A stretch of 44,436 nucleotides of DNA from Deltaproteobacteria bacterium. Lineage in GTDB: Bacteria; Myxococcota_A; Polyangia; Polyangiales; Ga0077539. The translations under genes and the position numbers were made by a program. The DNA lies in the NCBI GenBank assembly GCA_030694465.1, contig JAUXYJ010000071.1, positions 1 to 44,436 of the forward strand. Reading direction: 5' to 3'. How positions within the stretch are numbered: the first letter of the stretch is position 1; every line of letters begins with the position of its first letter. Positions 15,912 through 24,012 of this stretch are shown in pieces. The notes under the pieces are model-generated. The model had not been told where the DNA came from. It saw only the letters and a program-made list of their open reading frames with translations, and did not search any database.

Positions 15912-16580
15912 TCAGTCTTCGTTGTCTTCTTCGTCGTCTTCGTCTTCGTCTTCGTCGTCATTTTGCAGGGCAAATGGCGGTGAGATCAACGCGGCCGTCA
16001 TCATCGAGCGCATCTCTTCTGGCAGCTCAACGCGAGGGGCGTCCATCCAGAGCCCTTCGATGTCGTAGTACTTTCGCGCTTCGTCCAAGAAGACGTGGAC
16101 CCAGACGTCGCCGCAATCGAGCACGATCCACGCAGAACCACGGCGAGCGTCATTGCGTGGGTGTCGCCCTTCGAGCTTGACTTGGTTCTCGACGGCCTGC
16201 GCGATGGCGCCGACGTGGGTGTCCGAGCGACCCGTCATGAGCACGACGTAATCCGTATAATCTAATCGGTCGTTAACATCGATGACCTCAATGCGGTCGG
16301 CTTTTTTATCCAGGCCCGCTTCGACGAGGGCCATGGCGAGCTTGCGGCTCGCTTCGCGGCGCAGGGTGATCCCGTCGCTCTTGGGGGGAGCGAGCGAGCG
16401 GGCGGGCTTCTTGATGGCCACGCCGGGGGATTTCTTGGCGCTTGAGGGGCTGCTCTTGCGTGAAGCGGCCTTGGGAGCAGCTTTCTTCGCAGCGGCTTTG
16501 GGTGCCGTTTTTTTGGCAGCGGGCTTGGCTGCACCGGCGGCTGAAGAGGTCTTGCGTAAGGGCTTCTTGGGGAGGGTCAC
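15912..16580 (-). CDS. rsfS: ribosomal silencing factor with basic N-terminal and acidic C-terminal extensions
   Basis: The central ~110 residues are a typical RsfS/Iojap domain (VDYVVLMTGRSDTHVGAIAQ-like block, then GDVWVHVFLDEARKYYDIEGLW). RsfS binds uL14 on the large subunit and blocks subunit joining in starved cells. Unusually, about 70 residues rich in Lys, Ala and Pro precede the domain, resembling histone-H1-like tails, and the protein ends in an almost pure Asp/Glu tail of about 15 residues. The usual family length is 105-130 residues; this one is about 222. The start may be GTG at 16580 or TTG at 16586. It is cotranscribed with rlmH. Confidence 0.9.
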   Translation of the reverse strand: MTLPKKPLRKTSSAAGAAKPAAKKTAPKAAAKKAAPKAASRKSSPSSAKKSPGVAIKKPARSLAPPKSDGITLRREASRKLAMALVEAGLDKKADRIEVIDVNDRLDYTDYVVLMTGRSDTHVGAIAQAVENQVKLEGRHPRNDARRGSAWIVLDCGDVWVHVFLDEARKYYDIEGLWMDAPRVELPEEMRSMMTAALISPPFALQNDDEDEDEDDEEDNED

Positions 16581-16624
16581 GGACAACGGGGCTTTCTAGA
16601 GAACAACAGGAGAGACACAGGCAC

Positions 16625-17122
16625 TCAGCGTGCGAACTGTGCCCAAGCATCGGGCAGGGGACCACCGAGCAAGCGCTCGGCGCCGCTGCGATCAAGGATC
16701 GCAAACTTGAAGCGGGCCGTGTAGGCACGTACGCCGTTCTGTGCAAGCTCGGTCTCGATCTCGACCACGCGGCCGAGGTCCTTGGTGATACGAGCTTTTC
16801 CGGTGATTTCGCTGCCAATACGCACGGGAAGGGCGAACCGCGCGTCGATCGTCATCGTGAAACCGAACTGCTCTTTTTGCGCGATAATCACCCACGCGGC
16901 GAGCTCGTCGGCGAGGGCGGTGACCAGCCCACCGTGCATGATCCCCGGGGGACCTTGGTACTGCTCGCCCGGAGTGAAGCGCGTGACGAGCCACTCTTGG
17001 TCGCGCTCAAACGTGAGGCGAAACCCGATGGGATGCGTCGGAGCGCAGCCAAAGCAGGGAGAGTCTTCGCCAAACACGTGCCCATCCAAGGGCGAGGATG
17101 GTTCGCTCACGAGGTCACTCAC
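16625..17122 (-). CDS. PaaI-like hotdog-fold thioesterase
   Basis: About 165 residues with a single hotdog domain: FGCAPTHPIGFRLTF at the front, then GPPGIMHGGLVTALADELAAW, the family helix block with the HGG turn and the acidic residue used in acyl-CoA thioester hydrolysis. The substrate is unknown. GTG at 17122 is chosen, which overlaps the end of yajQ by 8 nt; GTG at 17110 is an alternative. Coupling with yajQ on the same strand is likely. Frame upstream of 17122 lies inside yajQ and has no family character. Confidence 0.82.
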   Translation of the reverse strand: MSDLVSEPSSPLDGHVFGEDSPCFGCAPTHPIGFRLTFERDQEWLVTRFTPGEQYQGPPGIMHGGLVTALADELAAWVIIAQKEQFGFTMTIDARFALPVRIGSEITGKARITKDLGRVVEIETELAQNGVRAYTARFKFAILDRSGAERLLGGPLPDAWAQFAR

Positions 17123-17600
17123 GGAAGTTCTGAAACTGCAGCTCAATGTCGATCTCGAGCGCGCGGAGCATGGCGATGGCGCCCTGCAAATCGTCACGGT
17201 TTTTGCCGCTCACGCGCACGGTGTCTTCGTGAATCGAGGCCTGCACTCTGAGCTTCGAGGACTTGATCGCGTCGATCACGGTGCGTGCGTGTTCGCGGTC
17301 GATCCCCTCTTTGATCTTGACCAATTGGCGCACCATCGAGCCGCCTGCGGGCAGGGCTTTTTGCGGGTCCACGTGCTTGAGCGACACCTGCCGTTTGACG
17401 AGCTTCTCTTTGAGTACATCAAGGGCTGCCTCGACGCGCCCCTCGGAGTTGGCCAAAATCACGAGGCCATCGGCGGTCTTCTCGATGCTGGCGTTGGTGT
17501 CTTTGAAGTCGTAGCGCTGCGCGAGCTCTTTGCGCACTTGATTGAGCGCGTTGTCGACTTCGGGCCAATTGACTTTTGAGACCGTATCAAACGTTGGCAT
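17115..17600 (-). CDS. YajQ family nucleotide-binding protein
   Basis: A protein of 161 residues, the normal YajQ length, with the family start MPTFDTVSKVNWPEVDNALNQ, the ASIHEDTVRVSGKNRDDLQ block and the FQNFRE end. Family members form a tandem ferredoxin-like fold. Some bind cyclic-di-GMP and act with a LysR-type regulator, while others have been linked to temperate phage transcription. Nothing here decides between them. It heads a minus-strand cluster with the thioesterase, rsfS and rlmH. Confidence 0.93.
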   Translation of the reverse strand: MPTFDTVSKVNWPEVDNALNQVRKELAQRYDFKDTNASIEKTADGLVILANSEGRVEAALDVLKEKLVKRQVSLKHVDPQKALPAGGSMVRQLVKIKEGIDREHARTVIDAIKSSKLRVQASIHEDTVRVSGKNRDDLQGAIAMLRALEIDIELQFQNFRE

Positions 17601-17691
17601 AGCGACCGCGGAGCCTACACTGAGTCACGCGTAACAAAAGCACATCACGCACGCACAGCGAGATTTTGCAGCCCATTGTGACGCAACGCGC

Positions 17692-18354
17692 TTAGCTCCA
17701 GCGGTGCACTTGCTCGCTGCGGGGCGCCAGCTCGTCGAGCAGCTCGATGAGGCTCTGGGTGACCTGCAGCACGCGCTCGGGCGCGTTGAGCGCGTCGAGC
17801 ACACGCTGCCGCGCGCTGCCATCGATGAGGAGCCTCTCGGCGACGAAATCACTGAGCTTTGCTGCGGAGATTCCTTCGGGGATCTCAAACGACACCGACG
17901 GGCTGCGCGCGCGCGCAAGGGCCATCAAGCGACCGACGAGGGACAGCATCGTCATGCGATCGGTGGGGGCGCACTCTGCAAGCTCGCCCACGGGCTCGGG
18001 CAAGAGCGTGCAGTGCACTCTGCGGTAGAGTCTCTCGCTGGGTTCTTCGCGGATTTGCGCACGCGAGATTCCCTCGAGGATGAGATTGTAGCGCCCATCT
18101 GAGAGTCGATGATGGGCAGTGATTTTGCCCACCGTTGCGATCTTGGGGAGCGCGGGATTCTCGCCCTCTTGCGCGTCGCTGATGCCCGCGAGGACGAGGT
18201 AGGGTTGGGTGTCGAGGGCGTCGCGAACCATCTGCCGATAGCGCGGCTCAAAGATGTGGAGGGGCATCTGTTGCGACGGAAACAGCGCCGCGCCAGGCAG
18301 CGGAAACACTGGCATCACGGTGATCAAAGCGTCACGCAACTGGTCGACGGACAT
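17692..18354 (-). CDS. LON N-terminal (PUA-like) substrate-binding domain protein
   Basis: A protein of 220 residues containing only the LON substrate-binding domain: VFPLPGAALFPSQQMPLHIFEPRYRQMVRDAL, then GRYNLILEGISRAQI and a helical C-terminal part. It lacks the AAA+ and serine protease domains of Lon, so it is not a protease. Stand-alone LON-domain proteins are common in Proteobacteria and Myxococcota and are thought to bind proteins. It lies about 90 nt upstream of yajQ and is probably a separate unit. Confidence 0.85.
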   Translation of the reverse strand: MSVDQLRDALITVMPVFPLPGAALFPSQQMPLHIFEPRYRQMVRDALDTQPYLVLAGISDAQEGENPALPKIATVGKITAHHRLSDGRYNLILEGISRAQIREEPSERLYRRVHCTLLPEPVGELAECAPTDRMTMLSLVGRLMALARARSPSVSFEIPEGISAAKLSDFVAERLLIDGSARQRVLDALNAPERVLQVTQSLIELLDELAPRSEQVHRWS

Positions 18355-18413
18355 GCGCTCACTCTACGCTACCGGAGCCCGCAGTGCTTGCCCTGGGCCA
18401 AGCGTCGTTGGCT

Positions 18414-19202
18414 TTACGCCGAAGCGGATTGCCCACGCGAAGCGCTGCGCGGAGTGAGCGTTGTGGTCCAGCGTGTGCCGTCGCAGGTGAGCGTCGCGCC
18501 CAGGTGAGCCGCGAGCTGTTTGCCGATCGCCAATCGACCCTGGCCAACGAACTCGGCTTCGTCGGGCAGCGGCGCAAAGACCGAGAGCGAGACCCGCGAG
18601 TCGACGCTGTGGGCCATCACGGGCATGCGGCGAATCGCAGAGCGTGAGAGCAGCTTGAGCAGCGCGAGGGTCATCGCAGAGGTCGGGACCGGGACCTCGC
18701 TTGAGACACACAGCGTCGCGGCGGGGACGCCGTTGGCTTCGAGGTAGGTGTTGAGTGGCACCGCAGCGCTCAGCTCGTGGGGGGGCGCTTCGAGCAGGGT
18801 GAGCGCGAGGGCTGCTTCGTGAAGCTCGGTGAGCAAGATGTCCAGAGCCATCAGGACTGGCACGGTGGCGCTGCTCTCTTGCTGCTCAAGGGCGCCGACG
18901 AACGAGTCGAGGAGGCCACACACGCGGAGCAACAGCGTGGTAAAATACTGCTGAATCGTCGCGTGGTCGTGGTTGATCAGGTTCACCCCGCTCGTGCGCT
19001 GTCCAGGTGAGCGCGCTCCGTAGAGCGCGACCTCGGTGAGCCCGGCGAGCGCGTTGGCTTCGACGAGAGCGTACTGACGCAGGCGCGCGGTCAGCATCGG
19101 GGACCTCGCTGCGGATTGAGAAGAGGTCGCGAGGCGCACAAACCGGCGCGCGCTCTCGGTGGTCTCTGCATAGCGTCGCGCGGAAGAGTTGCTGTAGGTC
19201 AT
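18414..19202 (-). CDS. degenerate histidine-kinase/phosphotransferase-like protein
   Basis: About 262 residues from the ATG at 19202. A helical block with NLINHDHATIQQYFTTLLLR looks like the helical dimerisation region of two-component kinases. The C-terminal part ends with GQGRLAIGKQLAAHLGATLTCDGTRWTTTLTP, which echoes the G2 box and final strands of a GHKL ATPase fold. Typical N and G1 boxes are not visible, so ATP binding is doubtful. A non-catalytic phosphotransfer role of ChpT type is possible. There is no sensor, no membrane segment and no receiver gene nearby. The assignment is inference from motifs. Confidence 0.45.
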   Translation of the reverse strand: MTYSNSSARRYAETTESARRFVRLATSSQSAARSPMLTARLRQYALVEANALAGLTEVALYGARSPGQRTSGVNLINHDHATIQQYFTTLLLRVCGLLDSFVGALEQQESSATVPVLMALDILLTELHEAALALTLLEAPPHELSAAVPLNTYLEANGVPAATLCVSSEVPVPTSAMTLALLKLLSRSAIRRMPVMAHSVDSRVSLSVFAPLPDEAEFVGQGRLAIGKQLAAHLGATLTCDGTRWTTTLTPRSASRGQSASA

Positions 19203-19359
19203 CGATGAAGCCCTCCAATGGCAGGGGAGCGACCATTCACAAGTCGGGCCAAACTGAATGCCCCCTCCGGTTCTGTGAAATGACAGAGAAATTTCTGAGC
19301 GCGGGGCGAGGGCGCATTGCAGTCGTGCAAACCGGCCATTGCGAGACCTTGCACCTGCG

Positions 19360-20058
19360 TCAGCCAAAGACCTCGATCGCGCTCGAGGTCATCGCGTCCG
19401 GCGCGTCGAAGGCCAAGAACGCGAGGGTCTTGGCGACGTCGTCTGCGGTCATCGCGGGTGCGAAGCCCGAGCCCACGAGCATTTGGGTGTCGACGCTCCC
19501 TGGGAGGACGGCCATGGACTGGACGCCGTGGGCCCGGTTCTCTTCGGCGAGGGTCTTCATGAGCCCGACGAGGGCCCACTTCGAGGCGCAGTAGGCGCTC
19601 GCGGTGGGCGAGCCCAGGGTGGCGGAGATGCTCGAGACGAAGAGCACGCGGCCACGGTGTGCTGCTCTCATTTGCGGTAAAAAAGCACGCGAAACACGAA
19701 ACGCTCCCGTGAGATTTACGTTGAGCGTGTCGCTCCAGAGCGCGTCGTCGGTCTCGTGAATGAGCCCTCGTCGTACGATCCCTGCGTTGTTGACCACGGT
19801 GGTCACGGGGCCCTCGAAGAAGCGCGCGGCTTCGTCGTGCATGTGCTGTACCTCGTCGGTGCTGCCGACGTCACAGACCACTGGGTGTGCGCACTGTGCG
19901 CCGTGGCGTTGTCTGAGTGTCTCTGTGACCTCCGCGAGCTCGTGGGCTGAGCGGGCGCAGAGCACGACGCGTGCGCCGCGGGCGGTGGCTTGTTCTGCGA
20001 GGGCTCGGCCGATTCCGCGACCCGCGCCGGTGATCACCATGTGGTGTGGTTGCGGCAT
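19360..20058 (-). CDS. short-chain dehydrogenase/reductase
   Basis: About 232 residues, the classical SDR size. It has the Rossmann motif TGAGRGIG near the start, NNAG at mid-protein, an active-site Ser in FVSSISA and the catalytic YCASK (YxxxK) block. The Arg after the second glycine suggests NADP(H) preference. The substrate is unknown. The ATG at 20058 fits the family start (MVITGAGRGIG close behind). It lies about 50 nt after folE on the same strand, so cotranscription with folE is possible, which would suit a pteridine reductase, though no motif proves this. Confidence 0.85.
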   Translation of the reverse strand: MPQPHHMVITGAGRGIGRALAEQATARGARVVLCARSAHELAEVTETLRQRHGAQCAHPVVCDVGSTDEVQHMHDEAARFFEGPVTTVVNNAGIVRRGLIHETDDALWSDTLNVNLTGAFRVSRAFLPQMRAAHRGRVLFVSSISATLGSPTASAYCASKWALVGLMKTLAEENRAHGVQSMAVLPGSVDTQMLVGSGFAPAMTADDVAKTLAFLAFDAPDAMTSSAIEVFG

Positions 20059-20106
20059 GAGAGGGCTCTTACTATGTGAAATCAAAGAGAAAATGACTGA
20101 TCGAGG

Positions 20107-20733
20107 TCAGCGTGTCGAGGGCGCTTGGGTCGCTGCGAGGGCGGCGAAAAAGAGGGCGCGGTCGGGGCCTTCGGTGGCCATGGTTCCCGAGAACGCGGTG
20201 GTGATGACCGAGGCATCGCGCTGGGTCTCGCCGCGGACTGAGAGGCAGTCGTGCGAGGCGTGCAAGAGCACCGCGGCGCCGCGGGCACCGACGCGTGTGC
20301 AGAGGCTCTGCGCGATCGCGACCCCGAGGGACTCTTGAAGGACCAGCCGATGCGCGAGCGCCTCGACGAGCTTTACCAGCGTACCGAGGCCCAGCACGCG
20401 CGCGCTGGGCAAATAAGCGACGTGGGCACGCCCGGTCGAGGGCAGCATGTGGTGTGGGCACACGAAGCTAAAGCGAATGTCGCGCAGAAGTACGAGGTCT
20501 TGCGAGGTGGCTTCGACGCCGTCTTGCAAGAGGGCGTCGAGGTCTACGGAGTATCCGTCAAGCAATTCGCTGGCTAACATCGTTGCGACGCGCGAGGGCG
20601 TGTCGGCGAGCTCGGGGTCTGTGTCCAGCGGTGCCCCGAGCGCACGGAGCAGGTCTTTGACCGCTTGGCGTGCGCCCTCGAGGTCTACCGACCCAGGCCC
20701 ATCGGTCGCTTGTGTGACGCGTGAAGAACTCAC
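20107..20733 (-). CDS. folE: GTP cyclohydrolase I
   Basis: About 208 residues that convert GTP to dihydroneopterin triphosphate, the first step of folate and tetrahydrobiopterin synthesis. The zinc site is visible as CPHH (FVCPHHMLPSTGRAHVAYLP) and the later Cys in ASHDCLSVRG; the HRLVLQE helix and the end of the fold are also in place. GTG at 20733 is chosen because the frame above it, though open to 21387, loses all family similarity and overlaps the divergent gene at 20902. Confidence 0.9.
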   Translation of the reverse strand: MSSSRVTQATDGPGSVDLEGARQAVKDLLRALGAPLDTDPELADTPSRVATMLASELLDGYSVDLDALLQDGVEATSQDLVLLRDIRFSFVCPHHMLPSTGRAHVAYLPSARVLGLGTLVKLVEALAHRLVLQESLGVAIAQSLCTRVGARGAAVLLHASHDCLSVRGETQRDASVITTAFSGTMATEGPDRALFFAALAATQAPSTR

Positions 20734-20901
20734 GGGCCGGACACTACACCATGCGTGGCGTCGCTCGATCGGGACTGCGAACCCGCAAGAAAAGAAAAAA
20801 TGATGTCCCCTCCGCGCAACGTCTTGGACCTTGGCTGCGATGAGCGGGCCCAGTGGTCGCGTTGCGTGGTGCAGCGCCACCCCACCGATGGAGTACCAGC
20901 G

Positions 20902-21423
20902 ATGACTACGATTGTTCGGACAGCGATGCAGGTTCAGGTACGAGAGACCGCGACGCGGGTGACCCCGCAGCCCGCGGGGAGACAGTTTGCAGCGGCACTT
21001 GCCCAGGGGGGCCAAGCGCTGATTCGGGTGGCGATGACCGCGGCGGCCCATGTCCCTGGGGTCGATCTGGCGGCAGCCGCGCTGCGGGGCGCGGGGGTGG
21101 GCGACGGGGCCGCGGTTCCGAGCACGGGAGTGGCCTCGCTGGGCGGGAGCAACACGGCCTCCGCAGGCAGCGCTGTCGGCGCGAGCGCTGAGGGGCCCGC
21201 GGTCGGCGGGGGGGGCACAGGTGGCAGTGGGGGCACAGGTGGCGCGGGGGGCGCGGGAGCGGGCGGCGATGGGGACTTGCTGGCCCGCGGGCAAGAGATG
21301 TCCATGCGGATGCTGCGACTTCAAGAGTCCATGGCTGAAGAGAACCGTCGCTACACGGCCCTGTCCAACGTGATGCACGCGCGTCATGAGATGGCCAAGA
21401 ACGCGATCGGTAATATTCGCTGA
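20902..21423 (+). CDS. Gly-rich linker protein with conserved-looking helical C-terminus, unknown function
   Basis: A protein of 173 residues. About 65 mostly helical residues are followed by a long Gly/Ala/Ser linker with GGTGGSGGTGG-type repeats and then about 50 charged helical residues ending in SNVMHARHEMAKNAIGNIR. I do not recognise it. The last segment is reminiscent of small secreted rod or needle-type subunits, but that is a weak impression. The ATG has GGAG 8 nt upstream. The next gene, 97 nt on, also encodes a small protein with a low-complexity N-terminus and helical C-terminus, so the two may work together. Confidence 0.6.
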   Translation: MTTIVRTAMQVQVRETATRVTPQPAGRQFAAALAQGGQALIRVAMTAAAHVPGVDLAAAALRGAGVGDGAAVPSTGVASLGGSNTASAGSAVGASAEGPAVGGGGTGGSGGTGGAGGAGAGGDGDLLARGQEMSMRMLRLQESMAEENRRYTALSNVMHARHEMAKNAIGNIR

Positions 21424-21519
21424 GCGAACTTTTGGGGGGCGAAGGTCATTGGGTTGCGCGGGATTTTCTCGCCGCGACAGGGTAGAATCGCGGATTGAGA
21501 GTCGTGAGGAGCATCGGGC

Positions 21520-21912
21520 GTGACATCCATCAAACCACCAGCAGGATCTAGTCCCACGGGCAGCAACGTTTCGCTTGGCGAGACTTCGGGCAAAGAAGCG
21601 CTGCAGGGGCCGGCGTTTGGTGCGCGCGTGTCGGGTGAGCCTCCGGTGGATGCCAGCGCGAAGACCACGCAGACGAGCGGAGCACAGTCTGCGACCTCAA
21701 GCGCGCAGACCGTGGCGGATCTTCGGGCGGGGCGCATCACGCCCAACGAAGCGGTCTCGCAGCTGACCGACGCGGCGATGAAAAAAAACCGGGTTCCGCC
21801 CGCGATGCGTGCGGCGGTAGAGCAACAAGTTCAAGCGTTTTTGCAGAGCGATCCGGTGGTGGGTGAGCTGCTGCGCCGCATGGGGGCGACGCTCCCAGCG
21901 GCAGAGACATAA
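21520..21912 (+). CDS. small protein with disordered N-terminus and helical C-terminus, unknown function
   Basis: A protein of 130 residues starting at GTG with GAGGAG upstream. The first ~65 residues are Ser/Thr/Gly/Ala-rich and probably disordered. The rest is helical (VADLRAGRITPNEAVSQLT, then RAAVEQQVQAFLQSDPVVGELL). No signal peptide or membrane segment. It lies just upstream of a lipoprotein gene on the same strand (16 nt), suggesting an operon of 20902-23139. Not recognised. Confidence 0.55.
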   Translation: MTSIKPPAGSSPTGSNVSLGETSGKEALQGPAFGARVSGEPPVDASAKTTQTSGAQSATSSAQTVADLRAGRITPNEAVSQLTDAAMKKNRVPPAMRAAVEQQVQAFLQSDPVVGELLRRMGATLPAAET

Positions 21913-21927
21913 AGGTTGATAGCGCGC

Positions 21928-23139
21928 GTGACTCGCAACAGAGCAGTGGTCGCACCGGTGGTGCTTGGGTTGTGTCTGGTGTCGAGCGCGTGCGAGCGTA
22001 GAGCGCCGCAGCCCGCCCCACGCAGAGAAGCACATACCGCACTCAGTGAACGCGATTCACCTGCAGATCTTCAAGACGTCCTTACCGATGCTCCGACGCT
22101 CATGGGGATCACTCACGAAGAGCTCCTGCGGCGCGCGGACGCTGAAGTGCAAGATGCGCAGGAGCCTCCGGTGCGTGTCGCCGGGCATCTCGCTGCGGCG
22201 GACACGGCCTTCGTCGACGAGGCGCCAGCCGACGTGTTGCGTGGGCAGTACGCCCTCACGTTTGCCGACGAGCGACAGGACGCTCCGGCGGTCGAGCGCG
22301 CGCTGAAGCTCGACGACCAGGGCGAGCGGATGACGGCGCTGTTTTATGGGACGGGGCTCGTGTTGACGCCGGGGCTTCGCGTGGCCGCGCGGCGCACATT
22401 GAGCGGGTTTGTGCTGTTGAGCGCAGACCAGAGAGCGCACCGCGCGATGGACCCTGACGCGCTGCGGGCGTGGTTTGTGGGCAGCGCGCTGGGTGCCCAA
22501 GCCCCGCTCGCGATTCGTCGGCAAGAGAACACGGTGACCGCGTCGCGCGAGGGGTTTGCGGTGCAGCTGGACCTCGCGGCCGAGGGCCCTGTGCGCTCGC
22601 TGAGCTGCATGTTCTTTGTGGGACTGCTATTGGGCGGAGACGCAGGGGCGCTGCGGGCGGGCTGCGAGGGGGCGAGGGCTCCTTTGCGGGTGACTTTGCG
22701 CGCGCGTGGGCTGGCTACATTGCGGTTTGTCCGTGGCGTGAGCGAGATGGTTCAGCTGCCTCGGGCCGCGATGGCGGTGCCGCCGGCGGGCGCGATCGAG
22801 CAGGTGTTTGAGCTGCCAGCGCGGGCAGAGTCCGGGATGTTCTTGGGGCCGAGCGAGCTTGGGCGGCTGGTCCCGCGGCAAAACGACCCCACGGGCCGGG
22901 GCGTCGCGCGGGATCTCGTGGGCGATCGCTTGGTCGTGAGCAACCGTGCGGCGAGCTCGCTCTTGTTGTTTGTGGATGACGCGGCGGTGGGCTGGCTCGG
23001 GCCAGGGCAGCGCGCAGAGCTTGGAGGGCTCACGCTGCGACGGCACCAGGTCCGCGCGCGCACGCTCGACGGGCAGATGCGCACCGAGAACGCGTGGGTC
23101 GCGGTTCCGGGCGAGTGGGAGATCCCAGCGCTTCGCTGA
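21928..23139 (+). CDS. lipoprotein of unknown function
   Basis: About 403 residues. From the GTG at 21928 the leader reads VVAPVVLGLCLVSSAC with the lipidated Cys at residue 22. The TTG at 21916 is less likely because the purine-rich site AAAGG directly abuts it. The mature part has no domain I recognise. It alternates short strands and helices and contains one hydrophobic segment near the middle (MFFVGLLLGG). It should be attached to the membrane on the periplasmic side. It is cotranscribed with the two small genes upstream. Confidence 0.6.
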   Translation: MTRNRAVVAPVVLGLCLVSSACERRAPQPAPRREAHTALSERDSPADLQDVLTDAPTLMGITHEELLRRADAEVQDAQEPPVRVAGHLAAADTAFVDEAPADVLRGQYALTFADERQDAPAVERALKLDDQGERMTALFYGTGLVLTPGLRVAARRTLSGFVLLSADQRAHRAMDPDALRAWFVGSALGAQAPLAIRRQENTVTASREGFAVQLDLAAEGPVRSLSCMFFVGLLLGGDAGALRAGCEGARAPLRVTLRARGLATLRFVRGVSEMVQLPRAAMAVPPAGAIEQVFELPARAESGMFLGPSELGRLVPRQNDPTGRGVARDLVGDRLVVSNRAASSLLLFVDDAAVGWLGPGQRAELGGLTLRRHQVRARTLDGQMRTENAWVAVPGEWEIPALR

Positions 23140-23201
23140 GGGCGTCGTGAGCGAGGGCCTGCAGGGAGGTCTCGCGCGCGTGACGCGGTGGCTGTTGGCG
23201 C

Positions 23202-23810
23202 CTACTGCATCTGGCGGATGTGGAGCGCACGCGAGGCGTGATATTCGCGCTCATCGAGGAGCGGGAGGTCTTGGCTCTCGAGCTGTGTCTGGCGCTTCGC
23301 GGTCAAGCGCTCGATGATCGAACTCACGATGTCAAAGCGGGTCGAGAGACGGTAGTAGTCGTCTTGGTCGACCTCTCCCAAGAGCTCAAGGGCGCTGCTC
23401 AGCAAGGGGCGGTCTTCGTCACGTACGATGAACGCGGCGCGGGGCGTAGCGTCTTGTCCTGCGATGGCCTCGAGGGCGAGGGCTTCGGGGCACAGGGCTA
23501 AAAAGACCTGCTCGAGCTCAAGCCGCCAGTCGGACTTGTCGTCGTCTACGAGCACCCAGCGGGCGGGGTAGAGCGCGCGGATGAGCTCTCCCCAGTAGGC
23601 TCCGGCGGCGGCCGCGATGAGTGATTGTACCTCGGGTTTTGCCTCACGAAGTAGCGCGAGGGCGTGGTCGAGTAGCGGGAGCGTGTCTGGGGTGTCATCG
23701 AGGGCAACGCCTACCTCGCGCAGGACAAACGCGTGGCACGCGTCCGAGAGGGTCTGCAGCGTTGCGGGGAGCGCTGGGCGGTCGAGCAAATCGTCGTTAG
23801 GAGTGTCCAT
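23202..23810 (-). CDS. conserved-looking soluble protein, unknown function
   Basis: A protein of 202 acidic residues with no signal peptide or membrane segment, mainly helical. A block AAAGAYWGELIRALYPARWVL followed by DWRLELE looks conserved in character, but I cannot name the family. Both the ATG at 23810 and the reading frame have good codon use for this genome. It converges with the lipoprotein gene and diverges from the large gene at 24013. Confidence 0.6.
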   Translation of the reverse strand: MDTPNDDLLDRPALPATLQTLSDACHAFVLREVGVALDDTPDTLPLLDHALALLREAKPEVQSLIAAAAGAYWGELIRALYPARWVLVDDDKSDWRLELEQVFLALCPEALALEAIAGQDATPRAAFIVRDEDRPLLSSALELLGEVDQDDYYRLSTRFDIVSSIIERLTAKRQTQLESQDLPLLDEREYHASRALHIRQMQ

Positions 23811-24012
23811 GGCGGTCGTCTACGTGCGCTGTGCGGTATAGCGCAAAGGGTGTGAGATGTGGGCTCACGATCGGCCTGTTGTGTCTTGCACGTCGCAAGA
23901 TCGCAGCGCTTCTGTGTATCTTCGCCGCCGCAGATCGTCTGGAGCGTTTTTGCGTGTGTGCAGAAGCTCTAGGCCATCATGCGGCGCATGACGCGAGAGC
24001 TTGGAGCTACCG

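Noticed and set aside
20734..21387. The N-terminal extension of the folE frame
   Set aside because: It has no GTP cyclohydrolase similarity and overlaps the divergent gene at 20902; a GTG at 20733 gives the normal length.
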